Assembly: GCA_910583895.1 (NCBI GenBank)
Contig: CAJTYJ010000012.1
Span: forward strand, 19,772 to 83,771
Reading direction: 5' to 3'
Source of the DNA: an uncultured Lachnospiraceae bacterium
GTDB lineage: Bacteria > Bacillota > Clostridia > Lachnospirales > Lachnospiraceae
DNA length: 64,000 bases
Both the position numbers and the translations under genes were made by a program. The notes under the pieces are model-generated. The model worked only from the letters and a program-made list of their open reading frames with translations. It did not search any database and had not been told where the DNA came from. The first letter of the stretch is position 1; each line of letters starts with the position of its first letter. Below, piece by piece: positions 8,865 through 18,793 of the stretch.

Positions 8865-11519
8865 GTGGCAGAGCTTACACCAATGATGCAGCAGTACATG
8901 AGGACCAAAGAAGAATATAAAGACTGCATTCTGTTTTATCGTCTCGGAGATTTTTACGAGATGTTTTTTGATGATGCGAAGGTGGTGTCCAGAGAACTGG
9001 AGCTGACCCTGACCGGCAAGAACTGCGGTCTTGAGGAGCGCGCCCCCATGTGCGGGGTGCCTTTTCATGCAGTGGAAGGGTATCTGAGCAGGCTGGTATC
9101 CAAAGGATACAAGGTTGCCATCTGTGAACAGACGGAAGATCCGGCCCAGGCAAAGGGGCTGGTGAAACGGGAAGTCATCCGGGTGGTCACCCCGGGCACC
9201 AATCTAAATGTTCAGGCACTGGATGAGTCCCGGAACAACTATATCATGAGTATCGTGTATGTCAGCGACCGGTTTGGCGTCTCCTTTGCAGATGTGACGA
9301 CCGGCGATTATTTTGTCACTGAGGTGGACTCATCCAGAAAACTCATGGATGAGATGTACAAGTTCGGACCAAGAGAGGTGATTTGCAACGAAGCTCTGGC
9401 AATGAGCGGGATTCATGCAGAGGAACTCAAAGAACGTCTTGGGATCACGCTGTATTCTCTGGAAAACTGGTATTTTGACGATGAACTTTGTAAAAAGGAG
9501 CTGCTGGAGCATTTTCGGGTAAAATCTTTAGAAGGCCTTGGAGTGGCGGATTTTGGCTGTGGAGTGATTGCAGCGGGAGCGCTTCTGAAATATCTGACAG
9601 AGACCCAGAAGACTTCCCTGAGCCATCTGTCAAAGCTGCAGCCATATGTGTCGGGGAATTTTATGATTATTGACAGCTCCAGCAGGCGGAATCTGGAGCT
9701 GGTGGAGACGCTGAGGGAAAAGCAGAAGAGGGGTTCTCTTCTCTGGGTGCTGGATAAGACGAAGACGGCTATGGGGGCCAGGACACTGAGAAGTTATATG
9801 GAGCAGCCGCTGATCGATCCAAAGGAGATCGAAAAGCGGCTGGAGGCAGTGGAAGAGCTGAACAGCCAGGTGATCATCCGGGAAGAACTCCGGGAGTATC
9901 TGAATCCGATCTACGATCTGGAACGGCTGATTGGTCGCATCAGCTATCAGACGGCCAATCCAAGAGACCTGATCGCTTTTAAAATTTCTCTTGGGATGCT
10001 GCCACACTTAAAGACATTGCTTGCAGAACTGAAAAGTCCGCTGCTTCTGAAGATCCAGGAGGACCTGGACAGTCTGTCAGATCTGTATGAGCTGATCGAT
10101 GATTCCATTCAGGAGGAACCCCCTGTCACGATCCGGGAGGGCAATCTGATCAAGGACGGCTATCACGGGGAAGTGGATAAGTTTAGGAAGGCAAAGACCG
10201 AGGGAAAGTCCTGGCTGGCCCAGATCGAGAGCAAGGAGCGGGAGCGCACCGGAATCAAGAACCTCCGGATTAAATTTAACAAGGTTTTCGGGTATTATCT
10301 GGAAGTGACCAATTCGTACAAAGATCTGGTGCCGCAAGATTATATCCGGAAGCAGACGCTGACCAATGCAGAGCGCTACATCACACCGGAACTGAAAGAA
10401 TTAGAAGAAACCATTCTGGGGGCGGAAGAGAAGCTTACGGCTCTGGAATATGAACTGTTCACCGGGATACGGGATCAGATCGGGGCGGAGGTGCTCCGGA
10501 TTCAGAAGACGGCCAAGGCGGTGGCCAGGCTGGATGTTTTTACAAGTCTGGCGTTTGTGGCAGACAAGAATCACTATGTGCGCCCGAACATCAACACCCG
10601 GGGAGTGATTCGGATACAGGGGGGCCGCCATCCGGTGGTGGAACAGATGCTTCCGGGGAATCTTTTTATTGACAACGATACTTGCCTGGACAACCATGCG
10701 AACCGGATTTCCATCATCACCGGTCCCAATATGGCGGGAAAATCTACCTACATGCGCCAGACCGCGCTGATCGTGCTGATGGCTCAGGTGGGAAGTTTTG
10801 TGCCTGCTGAGGAGGCAGACATCGGGATTGTGGACCGGATTTTCACCAGGGTCGGGGCTTCGGATGATCTTGCCAGCGGCCAGAGTACTTTTATGGTGGA
10901 GATGAACGAAGTGTCCAATATCCTGCGCAATGCGACTGCAGACAGTCTTTTGATTCTGGATGAGATCGGCCGGGGGACCAGTACGTTCGACGGCCTGAGC
11001 ATCGCCTGGGCTGTCATTGAGCACATTGCAGATAAGCGGCTTTTGGGGGCGAAGACCCTCTTTGCCACTCATTATCATGAGCTGACCGAGCTGGAAGGAA
11101 CGATGGAAGGGGTCAACAACTACTGCATCGCGGTCAAAGAAAAGGGAGACGACATTGTATTTCTGCGGAAAATCGTGAAAGGCGGGGCGGACAAGTCCTA
11201 TGGGATTCAGGTGGCAAAGCTTGCGGGAGTCCCGGCAAGCGTCATTGAGCGGGCAAAAGAACTGGTGGAAGAACTGAGCCGGGCGGATATTTCCGCCAAG
11301 GCCAAGGACATCGCGGAAGAAAGCCGGACAAAGGGAAAACAAAAAAGCAAACCCAAACGGTATGACGAAGTGGATTTAGAACAGATCTCTCTTTTTGACA
11401 CGGTGAAAGACGATGATGTGGTAAAGGAGTTGGAGGAGCTGGATATTTCCAACATGACACCGATGGATGCCATGAATACTCTGTATCGGCTCCAGAATAA
11501 GCTGAAGAACAGATGGTGA
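8865..11519 (+). CDS. mutS: DNA mismatch repair protein MutS
   Basis: The 884-residue length is typical of MutS1. The mismatch-binding motif F30-Y-E32 lies in the N-terminal domain (GDFYEMFF). The ATPase domain has Walker A GPNMAGKST at about residues 620-628, a Walker B segment LLILDEIGRGTSTFDG and the ATHYHEL motif. It recognises base mismatches and small loops after replication and recruits MutL. The start is GTG 8865, preceded by a weak AAAGTGAGG site. mutL begins seven bases after its stop, so the two are cotranscribed. Confidence 0.97.
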   Translation: MAELTPMMQQYMRTKEEYKDCILFYRLGDFYEMFFDDAKVVSRELELTLTGKNCGLEERAPMCGVPFHAVEGYLSRLVSKGYKVAICEQTEDPAQAKGLVKREVIRVVTPGTNLNVQALDESRNNYIMSIVYVSDRFGVSFADVTTGDYFVTEVDSSRKLMDEMYKFGPREVICNEALAMSGIHAEELKERLGITLYSLENWYFDDELCKKELLEHFRVKSLEGLGVADFGCGVIAAGALLKYLTETQKTSLSHLSKLQPYVSGNFMIIDSSSRRNLELVETLREKQKRGSLLWVLDKTKTAMGARTLRSYMEQPLIDPKEIEKRLEAVEELNSQVIIREELREYLNPIYDLERLIGRISYQTANPRDLIAFKISLGMLPHLKTLLAELKSPLLLKIQEDLDSLSDLYELIDDSIQEEPPVTIREGNLIKDGYHGEVDKFRKAKTEGKSWLAQIESKERERTGIKNLRIKFNKVFGYYLEVTNSYKDLVPQDYIRKQTLTNAERYITPELKELEETILGAEEKLTALEYELFTGIRDQIGAEVLRIQKTAKAVARLDVFTSLAFVADKNHYVRPNINTRGVIRIQGGRHPVVEQMLPGNLFIDNDTCLDNHANRISIITGPNMAGKSTYMRQTALIVLMAQVGSFVPAEEADIGIVDRIFTRVGASDDLASGQSTFMVEMNEVSNILRNATADSLLILDEIGRGTSTFDGLSIAWAVIEHIADKRLLGAKTLFATHYHELTELEGTMEGVNNYCIAVKEKGDDIVFLRKIVKGGADKSYGIQVAKLAGVPASVIERAKELVEELSRADISAKAKDIAEESRTKGKQKSKPKRYDEVDLEQISLFDTVKDDDVVKELEELDISNMTPMDAMNTLYRLQNKLKNRW

Positions 11520-11526
11520 GAAAAAG

Positions 11527-13464
11527 ATGGGCAGGATTGCAGTACTAGATCAACAGACAATCGATAAAATCGCCGCCGGAGAAGTGGTGGAGCGTCCGGC
11601 TTCCGTAGTAAAAGAGCTGGTGGAGAATGCAGTGGATGCCAAAGCTTCTCAGATCACAGCAGAGATCCGGGAGGGCGGCATCGGTTTTATTCGGATTACG
11701 GACAATGGCAGCGGGATGGAAAAAGAAGATATTCCGCTGGCATTTCTGCGCCATTCCACCAGTAAGATCCGAAGTGCGGAAGATTTATCGGGGGTTCGTT
11801 CCCTGGGCTTTCGGGGAGAGGCGCTTTCCAGCATTTCTGCAGTGTCCATGGTGGAACTGATCACCAAGTCCAGAAAAAGTGTTCTTGGGAGCCGCTGCTG
11901 CCTGGAAGGCGGCGTTCAGAAAAGCCTGGAAGATATCGGTGCTCCGGACGGTACTACCTTGATTGTGCGCAATTTGTTCTATAACACGCCGGCAAGAAAG
12001 AAGTTTTTAAAAACAGAAATGGCGGAGGCGGCTGCGGTGCATGAGATGATGAGCCATCTGGCCCTGTCGCATCCGGAGATCTCCTTTAAAGTGATCATCG
12101 GCGGGCAGATGAAACTGCAGACGCCCGGGAATGGAAATCTGAAAGATGTGATTTATCATATTTATGGAAGAGACGTCGCCATGCGGCTTTTGGAGGTGAA
12201 CGGCCAAGAAGGGCCCTTATGCGTCACCGGTTTTGTGGGAAAACCGGAGATCTCCAGGGGGAACCGAAATTATGAGAATTATTTTGTCAACGGAAGATAT
12301 GTAAAGAGTAAAATGATTGCGAAAGGCATCGAGGACGGATACAAAACTTTTATGATGCAGCACCGGTATCCGTTTGTCTGTCTGGATATCCGGGTGGAGG
12401 GCAGCATGCTGGATGTCAATGTCCACCCCACAAAGATGGAGCTTCGTTTCAGCGATCAGAATCTGGTCTATCATACCATACAGAGCCTTGTGCGGGATGC
12501 CCTGTCCGGGAAAGAACTGATTCCGGAAGTGACACTGCCTTCTCCCCGGAATCCGGAAGCGGCAGCGCCGGTTTCTCCCAAAACGCCGGATCAGAATCCC
12601 AAAAAGGAGGAAGGTAAGCCTTCTGCCCATCAGGAGCCGGATCGGCCAGAGCCAAAAGAGAACATTCCCCTGGAGAAGCTTTGGAAGACCCCAGAGCAGG
12701 CAAGGGAACCGGTGGAACCAAAGGACAAAGATCTGGAATATTTTATGACGGAGATGCGCAGGCGGGTGGAAGAGCGGCACCGGCAGGATCTGATGAAAGA
12801 AGACAATGGATATCAGGCAGAAAAGAAAAAGCTGCCGCCTGAGCAGATGGAGCTTTTTGACGGAAAGCTTCTTGCCAGAGAGGCTGCCATTAAGCATCTT
12901 ATCATCGGTCAGCTTTTTGATACCTACTGGCTGGTCCAGTTCGGGGAAAAACTTTATATCATCGATCAGCATGCGGCCCATGAAAAAGTACTTTACGAGC
13001 GGCTGATGAAGGATCTGAGGCAGCGGACATTTCAGTCCCAGCTTTTGTCTCCTCCGGTGGTGCTGAATCTGAGTATGGCGGAGGAGCAGCTTTATCTCCG
13101 GTATCAATCCTGTTTCAGGGATCTGGGATTTGAAATCGAAGAATTTGGAGATCAGTCTTATGCGGTGCGTGCAGTTCCGGCGAATCTGCCGGGGATCGGG
13201 AAAAATGATATTTTGATGGAACTGATTGACAATCTGTCGGAACTGACCGGGAACATCAGTTCGGAAAAGCTTCTGGATAAGATCGCCTCCATGTCCTGCA
13301 AGGCGGCGGTGAAAGGCAATCACCGGATGTCAGCCATGGAAGCAAAAGCGTTGATTGATGAACTTCTGACCCTGGAAAATCCCTACAACTGTCCCCACGG
13401 GAGGCCGACGATCATCTCCATGACCAGATATGAGCTGGAGAAAAAATTTAAAAGGATTGTATAG
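11527..13464 (+). CDS. mutL: DNA mismatch repair endonuclease MutL
   Basis: The N-terminal GHKL ATPase domain shows ELVENAVDA, DNGSGM and GFRGEALSSIS. A proline- and lysine-rich linker covers about residues 335-440. The C-terminal domain carries the metal-dependent nicking motif DQHAAHEKVLYE at about 480-491, so this is an endonuclease-type MutL, as expected in bacteria without MutH. Length is 645 residues. It nicks the new strand after activation by MutS and the sliding clamp. It sits between mutS and miaA in one operon. Confidence 0.97.
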   Translation: MGRIAVLDQQTIDKIAAGEVVERPASVVKELVENAVDAKASQITAEIREGGIGFIRITDNGSGMEKEDIPLAFLRHSTSKIRSAEDLSGVRSLGFRGEALSSISAVSMVELITKSRKSVLGSRCCLEGGVQKSLEDIGAPDGTTLIVRNLFYNTPARKKFLKTEMAEAAAVHEMMSHLALSHPEISFKVIIGGQMKLQTPGNGNLKDVIYHIYGRDVAMRLLEVNGQEGPLCVTGFVGKPEISRGNRNYENYFVNGRYVKSKMIAKGIEDGYKTFMMQHRYPFVCLDIRVEGSMLDVNVHPTKMELRFSDQNLVYHTIQSLVRDALSGKELIPEVTLPSPRNPEAAAPVSPKTPDQNPKKEEGKPSAHQEPDRPEPKENIPLEKLWKTPEQAREPVEPKDKDLEYFMTEMRRRVEERHRQDLMKEDNGYQAEKKKLPPEQMELFDGKLLAREAAIKHLIIGQLFDTYWLVQFGEKLYIIDQHAAHEKVLYERLMKDLRQRTFQSQLLSPPVVLNLSMAEEQLYLRYQSCFRDLGFEIEEFGDQSYAVRAVPANLPGIGKNDILMELIDNLSELTGNISSEKLLDKIASMSCKAAVKGNHRMSAMEAKALIDELLTLENPYNCPHGRPTIISMTRYELEKKFKRIV

Positions 13465-13470
13465 AATAAG

Positions 13471-14415
13471 ATGAAGGAACCTTTGATCATTCTGACCGGT
13501 CCTACGGCGGCCGGCAAGACAAAACTGTCCATCGCTCTGGCAAAAGCCGTCGGCGGAGAGATTATATCGGCGGATTCCATGCAGGTGTACCGGCATATGG
13601 ACATCGGCTCGGCAAAAATCAGCCAGGAAGAGATGGGAGGAATTCCTCATTATCTGGTGGATGTGCTGGAGCCTTTTGAAGCGTTTCATGTGGTCCGCTT
13701 TCAGCAGATGGCAAAGGCAGCGATGGAGGAGATCCGAAGCCGCGGCCATATTCCGATCCTGGTGGGCGGAACCGGATTCTATATCCAGGCTATTGTAGGA
13801 GATGTGGATTTTACCGACAACGAGACCAGTCCTGTCCGCCGGGAGCTGGAGCAGCGGGCGGCAGAACAGGGATCCTGTGTACTATATGAAGAACTGAAAA
13901 AGGTAGATCCAGAGTCGGCGGCCATCATCCATGAAAATAATGTGAAACGGGTGATCCGGGCGCTGGAATTTTACCGGTTGACCGGAAAGAAGATATCAAA
14001 GCACAACGAAGAACAAAAGGAAAAGGAGTCACCTTACAATTTTGCCTATTTTGTCCTGAATGAAGAGCGGCAAAAACTCTATGAACGAATTGACCGGCGG
14101 GTGGATGAAATGATAGAAGCAGGACTTCTAAGAGAAGTAACTCTGCTAAAAGAGATGGGATGCAAAAGGGGAATGGTATCCATGCAGGGGCTTGGATACA
14201 AAGAAATACTTGCTTACCTGGATGGAGAGTGCAGTTTTTTGGAGGCGGTGGACATCCTGAAAAGAGACACCCGTCATTTTGCCAAACGGCAGCTTACCTG
14301 GTTTCGGCGGGAGAAGGATGTGATCTGGCTGAACAAAGAAGATTATGAATATAAAGAAGAGCGGATTCTGGCAGCCATGCTGGAGCGGCTCAAAGAGAAG
14401 GGAATCATCGGATGA
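13471..14415 (+). CDS. miaA: tRNA dimethylallyltransferase MiaA
   Basis: This 314-residue enzyme transfers a dimethylallyl group to N6 of A37 in tRNAs that read codons beginning with U. The P-loop-like GPTAAGKT is at residues 10-17. The SADSMQVYRHMDIGSAK segment and LVGGTGFYIQA, both diagnostic for MiaA, are present. It starts six bases after mutL, and its ribosome site overlaps the end of mutL. Its stop overlaps the start of the next gene (ATGA), so translation is probably coupled. Confidence 0.95.
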   Translation: MKEPLIILTGPTAAGKTKLSIALAKAVGGEIISADSMQVYRHMDIGSAKISQEEMGGIPHYLVDVLEPFEAFHVVRFQQMAKAAMEEIRSRGHIPILVGGTGFYIQAIVGDVDFTDNETSPVRRELEQRAAEQGSCVLYEELKKVDPESAAIIHENNVKRVIRALEFYRLTGKKISKHNEEQKEKESPYNFAYFVLNEERQKLYERIDRRVDEMIEAGLLREVTLLKEMGCKRGMVSMQGLGYKEILAYLDGECSFLEAVDILKRDTRHFAKRQLTWFRREKDVIWLNKEDYEYKEERILAAMLERLKEKGIIG

Positions 14416-15770
14416 ATCAGAATTTGGAAACGATGTACCGGTGCATGGGCATCTCCCCGGAAGTCTATGCATACGGACAGAAGATCGAAGAGGAATTAAA
14501 AGAGCGTTTTGCGGCCATTGATGAGAATGGACAGTACAACCAGTTAAAGGTGCTGCACGCCATGCAGGAATGCCGGGTCAGCGATATCCATTTTGCAGGC
14601 ACCAGCGGTTATGGTTACAATGATCTTGGCAGAGATACACTGGAAGAAGTGTACGCGAAGACCTTCCACGGGGAGGCGGCTCTGGTCCGTCCCCAGATCA
14701 CCTGCGGAACCCATGCGCTCTCGGTGGCACTGGCCGGAAATCTGAGGCCTGGAGATGAGCTTTTGGCTGTGTCCGGCAAGCCCTATGACACCCTGGAAGA
14801 GGTGATTGGCATTCGCCCTTCGAACGGAAGTCTGGCAGAATACGGCATCACCTACCGGCAGGTGGATCTGCTGCCCAATGACCGCTTTGATCTGGAAGGG
14901 ATCAAAAAGGCCATGAATGAGCGCACAAAGATGGTGCACATTCAGCGTTCCAAAGGTTATCAGACTCGTCGGACCTTATCTGTTGGCGACATCGGGGAGG
15001 CGATTGCATTTGTCAAATCCGTCAATCCGAACGTGATCTGTATGGTGGACAACTGTTATGGTGAATTTGTGGAACGGATCGAGCCGACGGATGTGGGGGC
15101 GGACCTTTGTGTGGGGTCGCTGATCAAAAATCCAGGCGGCGGTCTGGCTCCTACCGGGGGCTACATCGTCGGAAAAGAGGAATATGTGAACAATTGTGCC
15201 TTTCGTCTGACCTCCCCCGGGCTTGGAAAGGAAGTGGGAGCCACCATGGGTGTGACCCAGTCCTTTTACCAGGGTTTTTTCCTTGCACCAACCGTGACGG
15301 CGGGTGCGTTAAAGGGCGCCGTCTTCGCTGCCAATCTTTACGAGCGTCTGGGTTTTGACGTGCTGCCGAACGGGCAGGAAAGCCGTCATGATATCATCCA
15401 GGCGATTACTTTTGGGACACCAGAAGGGGTGATTGCTTTTTGCAGAGGAATCCAGGCGGCGGCTCCGGTGGACAGCTTTGTGGAACCGGAACCCTGGGCC
15501 ATGCCTGGTTATGACAGTGATGTGATCATGGCGGCAGGAGCGTTCGTGCAGGGGTCTTCCATCGAACTGAGTGCAGATGGTCCGATCAAACCGCCCTATG
15601 CGGTTTATTTTCAGGGCGGTCTGACCTGGGAGCACGCGAAGTTTGGGATTCTTATGTCTTTGCAGAAGCTTTTGGAGGCAGGCATCGCAAAACTGCCGCT
15701 GAAATCAAAGACCCCGCTGCAAGCAACGGGGTATCAAACTGGCAGCGCTGCTAAGCAGCGGGGTATTTGA
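14412..15770 (+). CDS. Methionine gamma-lyase family protein (YnbB-like, PLP-dependent)
   Basis: The fold is that of a type I PLP enzyme of the group once called aluminium-resistance proteins (YnbB). Visible signs are TSGYGYNDLGRD near the N-terminus, the cofactor aspartate region CMVDNCYGEF, and GSLIKNPGGG with candidate PLP-lysine K239. The true substrate is not established for this family. The gene overlaps miaA by four bases, a common arrangement in Firmicutes. The last roughly 20 residues, after KLPLKSK, are encoded by a dispersed hairpin repeat that begins near 15704. The native C-terminus was therefore probably replaced or extended. Confidence 0.85.
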   Translation: MNQNLETMYRCMGISPEVYAYGQKIEEELKERFAAIDENGQYNQLKVLHAMQECRVSDIHFAGTSGYGYNDLGRDTLEEVYAKTFHGEAALVRPQITCGTHALSVALAGNLRPGDELLAVSGKPYDTLEEVIGIRPSNGSLAEYGITYRQVDLLPNDRFDLEGIKKAMNERTKMVHIQRSKGYQTRRTLSVGDIGEAIAFVKSVNPNVICMVDNCYGEFVERIEPTDVGADLCVGSLIKNPGGGLAPTGGYIVGKEEYVNNCAFRLTSPGLGKEVGATMGVTQSFYQGFFLAPTVTAGALKGAVFAANLYERLGFDVLPNGQESRHDIIQAITFGTPEGVIAFCRGIQAAAPVDSFVEPEPWAMPGYDSDVIMAAGAFVQGSSIELSADGPIKPPYAVYFQGGLTWEHAKFGILMSLQKLLEAGIAKLPLKSKTPLQATGYQTGSAAKQRGI

Positions 15771-15833
15771 CCCTCGCGGCAGTCGCCAAATATCTGCAAG
15801 CAGCCACTTGGCTCGTTGCTTGCGGGAATAAAG
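15704..15833 (+). repeat. Dispersed hairpin repeat, copy A (extended)
   Basis: This stretch shares near-identical sequence with 43391-43485. The shared parts are a CCCC...GGGGTAT hairpin and a second hairpin around GCAGCCACTTGGCTCGTTGC, ending GCGGGAATAAA. Copy A has an extra segment (about 15744-15775) that looks like a second round of the first hairpin. It overlaps the 3' end of the ynbB-like gene and ends 13 bases before the next start codon. It encodes no convincing protein. It behaves like a REP-type or non-autonomous element, and its hairpins might also stop or stabilise transcripts. Confidence 0.75.
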
Positions 15834-15846
15834 GAAACGGGATCTT

Positions 15847-17091
15847 ATGAAAAAAGTGATTGTAGTTGGCGGCGGTGCTTCCGGCCTGATGGCCTCTATC
15901 GCGGCGGCAAGAAGGGGAGCAAAGGTCATCCTGACAGAAAAGAACCGGCAGGCGGGGAAAAAGCTTCTGGTGACCGGCAACGGCCGATGCAACTTTACCA
16001 ATCGAAATCAGCAGCTTTCCTGCTATCGGAGCGGCCATCCCAGACGGGTACAGGAAGTTTTGGAGGCTTTCTCCATGGAGGAGACCGTCGCTTTTTTTGA
16101 AGAGTTGGGTATTTTTGTAAAAGACAGGGCAGGCTATCTGTATCCCGCCAGCGGACAGGCCTCTTCCGTGGCCGATGTGCTGCGGCTGGAGGTGCGCAGA
16201 CTTTCCCCTCTGATTAAGGAAGCCTATAACACAGAAGTTCTGGCAGTGGAACGAAAAGGGGGACTTTTTCAGGTGAAGACAGAGGGCTGGACCTATGAAG
16301 GCGATGCGGTGATTCTGGCCTGCGGTTCCGAGGCGGCGCCGAAGACCGGCTCCACCGGGGACGGCTACCGTTTCGCCAAAAGCCTGGGCCATCAGGTGAT
16401 TCTGCCCCTTCCTGCACTGACCGGGCTGTATGCGCGGGAAAATGACCGCGGAACGCTTGCAGGAGTCCGGATGGACGCGAAAGTTACCCTTCTGGTGGAT
16501 GGTCAGACCTGTGCAAAGGAGGAAGGCGAGGTGCAGTTTGCATCCTACGGGCTTTCCGGCATTCCGATCTTTCAGGTGAGCCGGTATGTGTCCAGAGCAC
16601 TGGAAAGAGGCAGCGCCTGCAAGGTGATACTGGATGTCTGCCCGGGATATACCGCGGATGCAATAGAAGAAAAACTGCTGAAAAGAGAGGCATATACAAA
16701 AGACCGGAAGGGGACGGATATTTTGCTTGGGATGTTCCCGGAGAAATTGTCTCAGGTCTTGATGGAACGCGCTGGGATTTCTCTCAAAAAACACCGGCGG
16801 GAGTGGAAAGAGAATGACTGCAGGCGGCTTGCAGAACAGATGAAGGGGCTTTCTTTCCAGATCTTTGGATGCCGTGGGTATGAGCAGGCTCAGGTGTGCA
16901 CCGGAGGGGTTCCCCTTTCGGAGCTGAAAGGAGTGTCCATGGAATCTGCGATTGTACCGGGGCTTTATTTGGCGGGAGAACTGCTGGATGTGGACGGTGC
17001 ATGCGGCGGATATAATCTGCAGTGGGCGTGGAGCAGCGGGTATCTGGCAGGTGTGCATGCGGCGGAGTGTATGTCAGAAGAATATTTATGA
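15847..17091 (+). CDS. BaiN/HI0933-family flavoprotein (NAD(P)/FAD-dependent oxidoreductase)
   Basis: The 414-residue protein starts with an FAD-binding Rossmann motif (VVGGGASGLMASI, about residues 6-18). It continues with the family signatures GKKLLVTGNGRCNFTN and YPASGQASSV. It closes with GELLDVDGACGGYNLQWAWSSG. Members are annotated as aminoacetone oxidases or, in bile-acid 7-dehydroxylating clostridia, as BaiN. No bile-acid genes are nearby, so a general flavin reductase role is the safer reading. The start lies just downstream of hairpin repeat copy A. Confidence 0.88.
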   Translation: MKKVIVVGGGASGLMASIAAARRGAKVILTEKNRQAGKKLLVTGNGRCNFTNRNQQLSCYRSGHPRRVQEVLEAFSMEETVAFFEELGIFVKDRAGYLYPASGQASSVADVLRLEVRRLSPLIKEAYNTEVLAVERKGGLFQVKTEGWTYEGDAVILACGSEAAPKTGSTGDGYRFAKSLGHQVILPLPALTGLYARENDRGTLAGVRMDAKVTLLVDGQTCAKEEGEVQFASYGLSGIPIFQVSRYVSRALERGSACKVILDVCPGYTADAIEEKLLKREAYTKDRKGTDILLGMFPEKLSQVLMERAGISLKKHRREWKENDCRRLAEQMKGLSFQIFGCRGYEQAQVCTGGVPLSELKGVSMESAIVPGLYLAGELLDVDGACGGYNLQWAWSSGYLAGVHAAECMSEEYL

Positions 17092-17118
17092 AATTTTTAC
17101 CAATATGTTTGTGGAATA

Positions 17119-17127
17119 TGCTATAAT
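17119..17127 (+). promoter_or_regulatory. Extended -10 promoter element
   Basis: TGCTATAAT (TGn plus TATAAT) lies 33 bases before the next start codon. No good -35 box is seen at 17 bases; TTTACC at 17097 would need a 19-base spacing. Confidence 0.4.
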
Positions 17128-17160
17128 GAAAGTCGGCATGAGAAAGAAAAGAGGAATTTT

Positions 17161-18762
17161 ATGCTGCGAATCCAGCAACTGAAGCTGCCGGTGGGGCATA
17201 CGGAGCAGGAGTTAAGAGAGAAGATCCGAAAGAAACTGCGGATCCGGCCGGAGGAACTGACCGGTTATCAGATTGTCCGCCGCTCTCTGGATGCCAGAGG
17301 CGGGAAGCTGCAATATGTGTATCTGGTGGACGCGGAGGTAAAGAGAGAATCCGAAGTTTTGAGGCATTGTAAAAAAGGTGTGGAAAAAGCAAAACGTGCG
17401 GTGTATCAGTTTCCGAAGTCCGGAACGAAGCGGCTTTTCTGCCGTCCGGTGATTGTGGGTACGGGCCCGGCGGGGCTGTTCTGCGGTCTTGCGCTTTCCC
17501 GGGCCGGTTATGCTCCGATTCTTGTGGAACGGGGGCAGTGTGTCGAAGAACGGGTGAAAACCGTGGAGAATTTCTGGAAACTTGGAATTCTGGATGCTCA
17601 GTCCAACGTACAGTTCGGGGAGGGCGGAGCCGGGACCTTCTCCGACGGAAAACTGAACACCCTGGTAAAAGATCCGGCAGGAAGAAATCAGGAGGTACTT
17701 AAGATTTTTGTGGAGGCAGGAGCTCCCAAAGAGATCCTGTATGAGCAGAAGCCTCATCTGGGAACGGATCTTCTGATGGGGATCGTCCGCCATATGCGGG
17801 AAGAGATCCTAAGACTTGGAGGCGAGGTACGGTTCGGCTGTCAGATGACCGATCTGGTTTTGGAAAAAGGAGCCGTCCGCGGGGTGGTTCTCCAGGAAGA
17901 AGGGAAAGTTTCGGAGGTGCTGGAGACAGAACAGCTGGTGCTGGCTGTCGGCCACAGCGCCAGAGATACATTTGCGATGCTAAAAGCGCGCGGAGTGCCC
18001 ATGCAGCCGAAGGCTTTCGCGGTGGGCGTGCGTATGGAGCATCCTCAGAGTATGATCAGTGAAAGCCAGTATGGAAAGGGATATCCATCTTGTCTGCCGC
18101 CGGCTTCCTATAAAGTAACCAGGAAGTCAGAAAGCGAAAGAGGCGTTTATTCTTTTTGTATGTGTCCGGGAGGGTATGTGGTCAATGCCTCTTCAGAAGA
18201 AAAAATGCTGGCGGTCAATGGCATGAGTTATCAGGCAAGAGACAGCAGGAATGCCAACAGTGCCATGATTGTGACGGTGACGCCAAAAGATTATGAAGGG
18301 ACAGATGTGCTTGCAGGGGTGGAATTTCAAAGAAAGCTGGAACGCGCGGCGTTTTGTCTGGGCGATGGACGGATTCCGGTGCAGTTGTTCGGCGATTTTT
18401 GTCAGAATGTCGCTTCCACGGCACTGGGCCAAATAGAACCCTGTATGAAAGGGGCATATGTTTTGTCCAATGTACGGTCGATTTTTCCAAAGGAGCTTTC
18501 GCAGGCCCTGAAGGAAGGGATCGAAGGCTGTGAAGCTTTGATTCCCGGATTTGCCAGAAAGGATGCGCTGCTCTCGGGAGTGGAGAGCAGGACTTCTTCT
18601 CCGGTTCGCATCATAAGAGCGGAAGATTTGGAGAGCCAGATATCCGGGCTTTATCCCTGCGGGGAAGGTGCAGGTTATGCAGGCGGAATCACCTCCGCTG
18701 CCATGGACGGATTAAAGATTGCAGAAGCGATTGCAAAAAAATATGCGCCGTGTTATGATTAA
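17161..18762 (+). CDS. FAD-dependent dehydrogenase of the COG2509 type
   Basis: The protein has 533 residues. An N-terminal region of about 90 residues with no cofactor motif precedes the FAD-binding VGTGPAGLFCGLALSRAG at about 99-116. Further signatures are GEGGAGTFSDGKLNT, the GHSARDTF segment and a C-terminal GEGAGYAGGITSAAMDG that closes the FAD site. This is a widespread uncharacterised family related to geranylgeranyl reductase-like flavoproteins. The substrate is unknown. Its own promoter lies upstream and the DUF4321 gene follows closely. Confidence 0.88.
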   Translation: MLRIQQLKLPVGHTEQELREKIRKKLRIRPEELTGYQIVRRSLDARGGKLQYVYLVDAEVKRESEVLRHCKKGVEKAKRAVYQFPKSGTKRLFCRPVIVGTGPAGLFCGLALSRAGYAPILVERGQCVEERVKTVENFWKLGILDAQSNVQFGEGGAGTFSDGKLNTLVKDPAGRNQEVLKIFVEAGAPKEILYEQKPHLGTDLLMGIVRHMREEILRLGGEVRFGCQMTDLVLEKGAVRGVVLQEEGKVSEVLETEQLVLAVGHSARDTFAMLKARGVPMQPKAFAVGVRMEHPQSMISESQYGKGYPSCLPPASYKVTRKSESERGVYSFCMCPGGYVVNASSEEKMLAVNGMSYQARDSRNANSAMIVTVTPKDYEGTDVLAGVEFQRKLERAAFCLGDGRIPVQLFGDFCQNVASTALGQIEPCMKGAYVLSNVRSIFPKELSQALKEGIEGCEALIPGFARKDALLSGVESRTSSPVRIIRAEDLESQISGLYPCGEGAGYAGGITSAAMDGLKIAEAIAKKYAPCYD

Positions 18763-18793
18763 CAAATAGCTTTCAGGAATCCGGAGGTGATGA

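Noticed and set aside
15704..15833. CRISPR array or tRNA from the repeated hairpins
   Set aside because: There is no regular repeat-spacer pattern and no tRNA arm consensus. It is a dispersed repeat with one other copy in the window.
15847..17091. Bile-acid gene baiN
   Set aside because: The family fits, but no bai operon is nearby and the fold is widespread, so only the family name is used.
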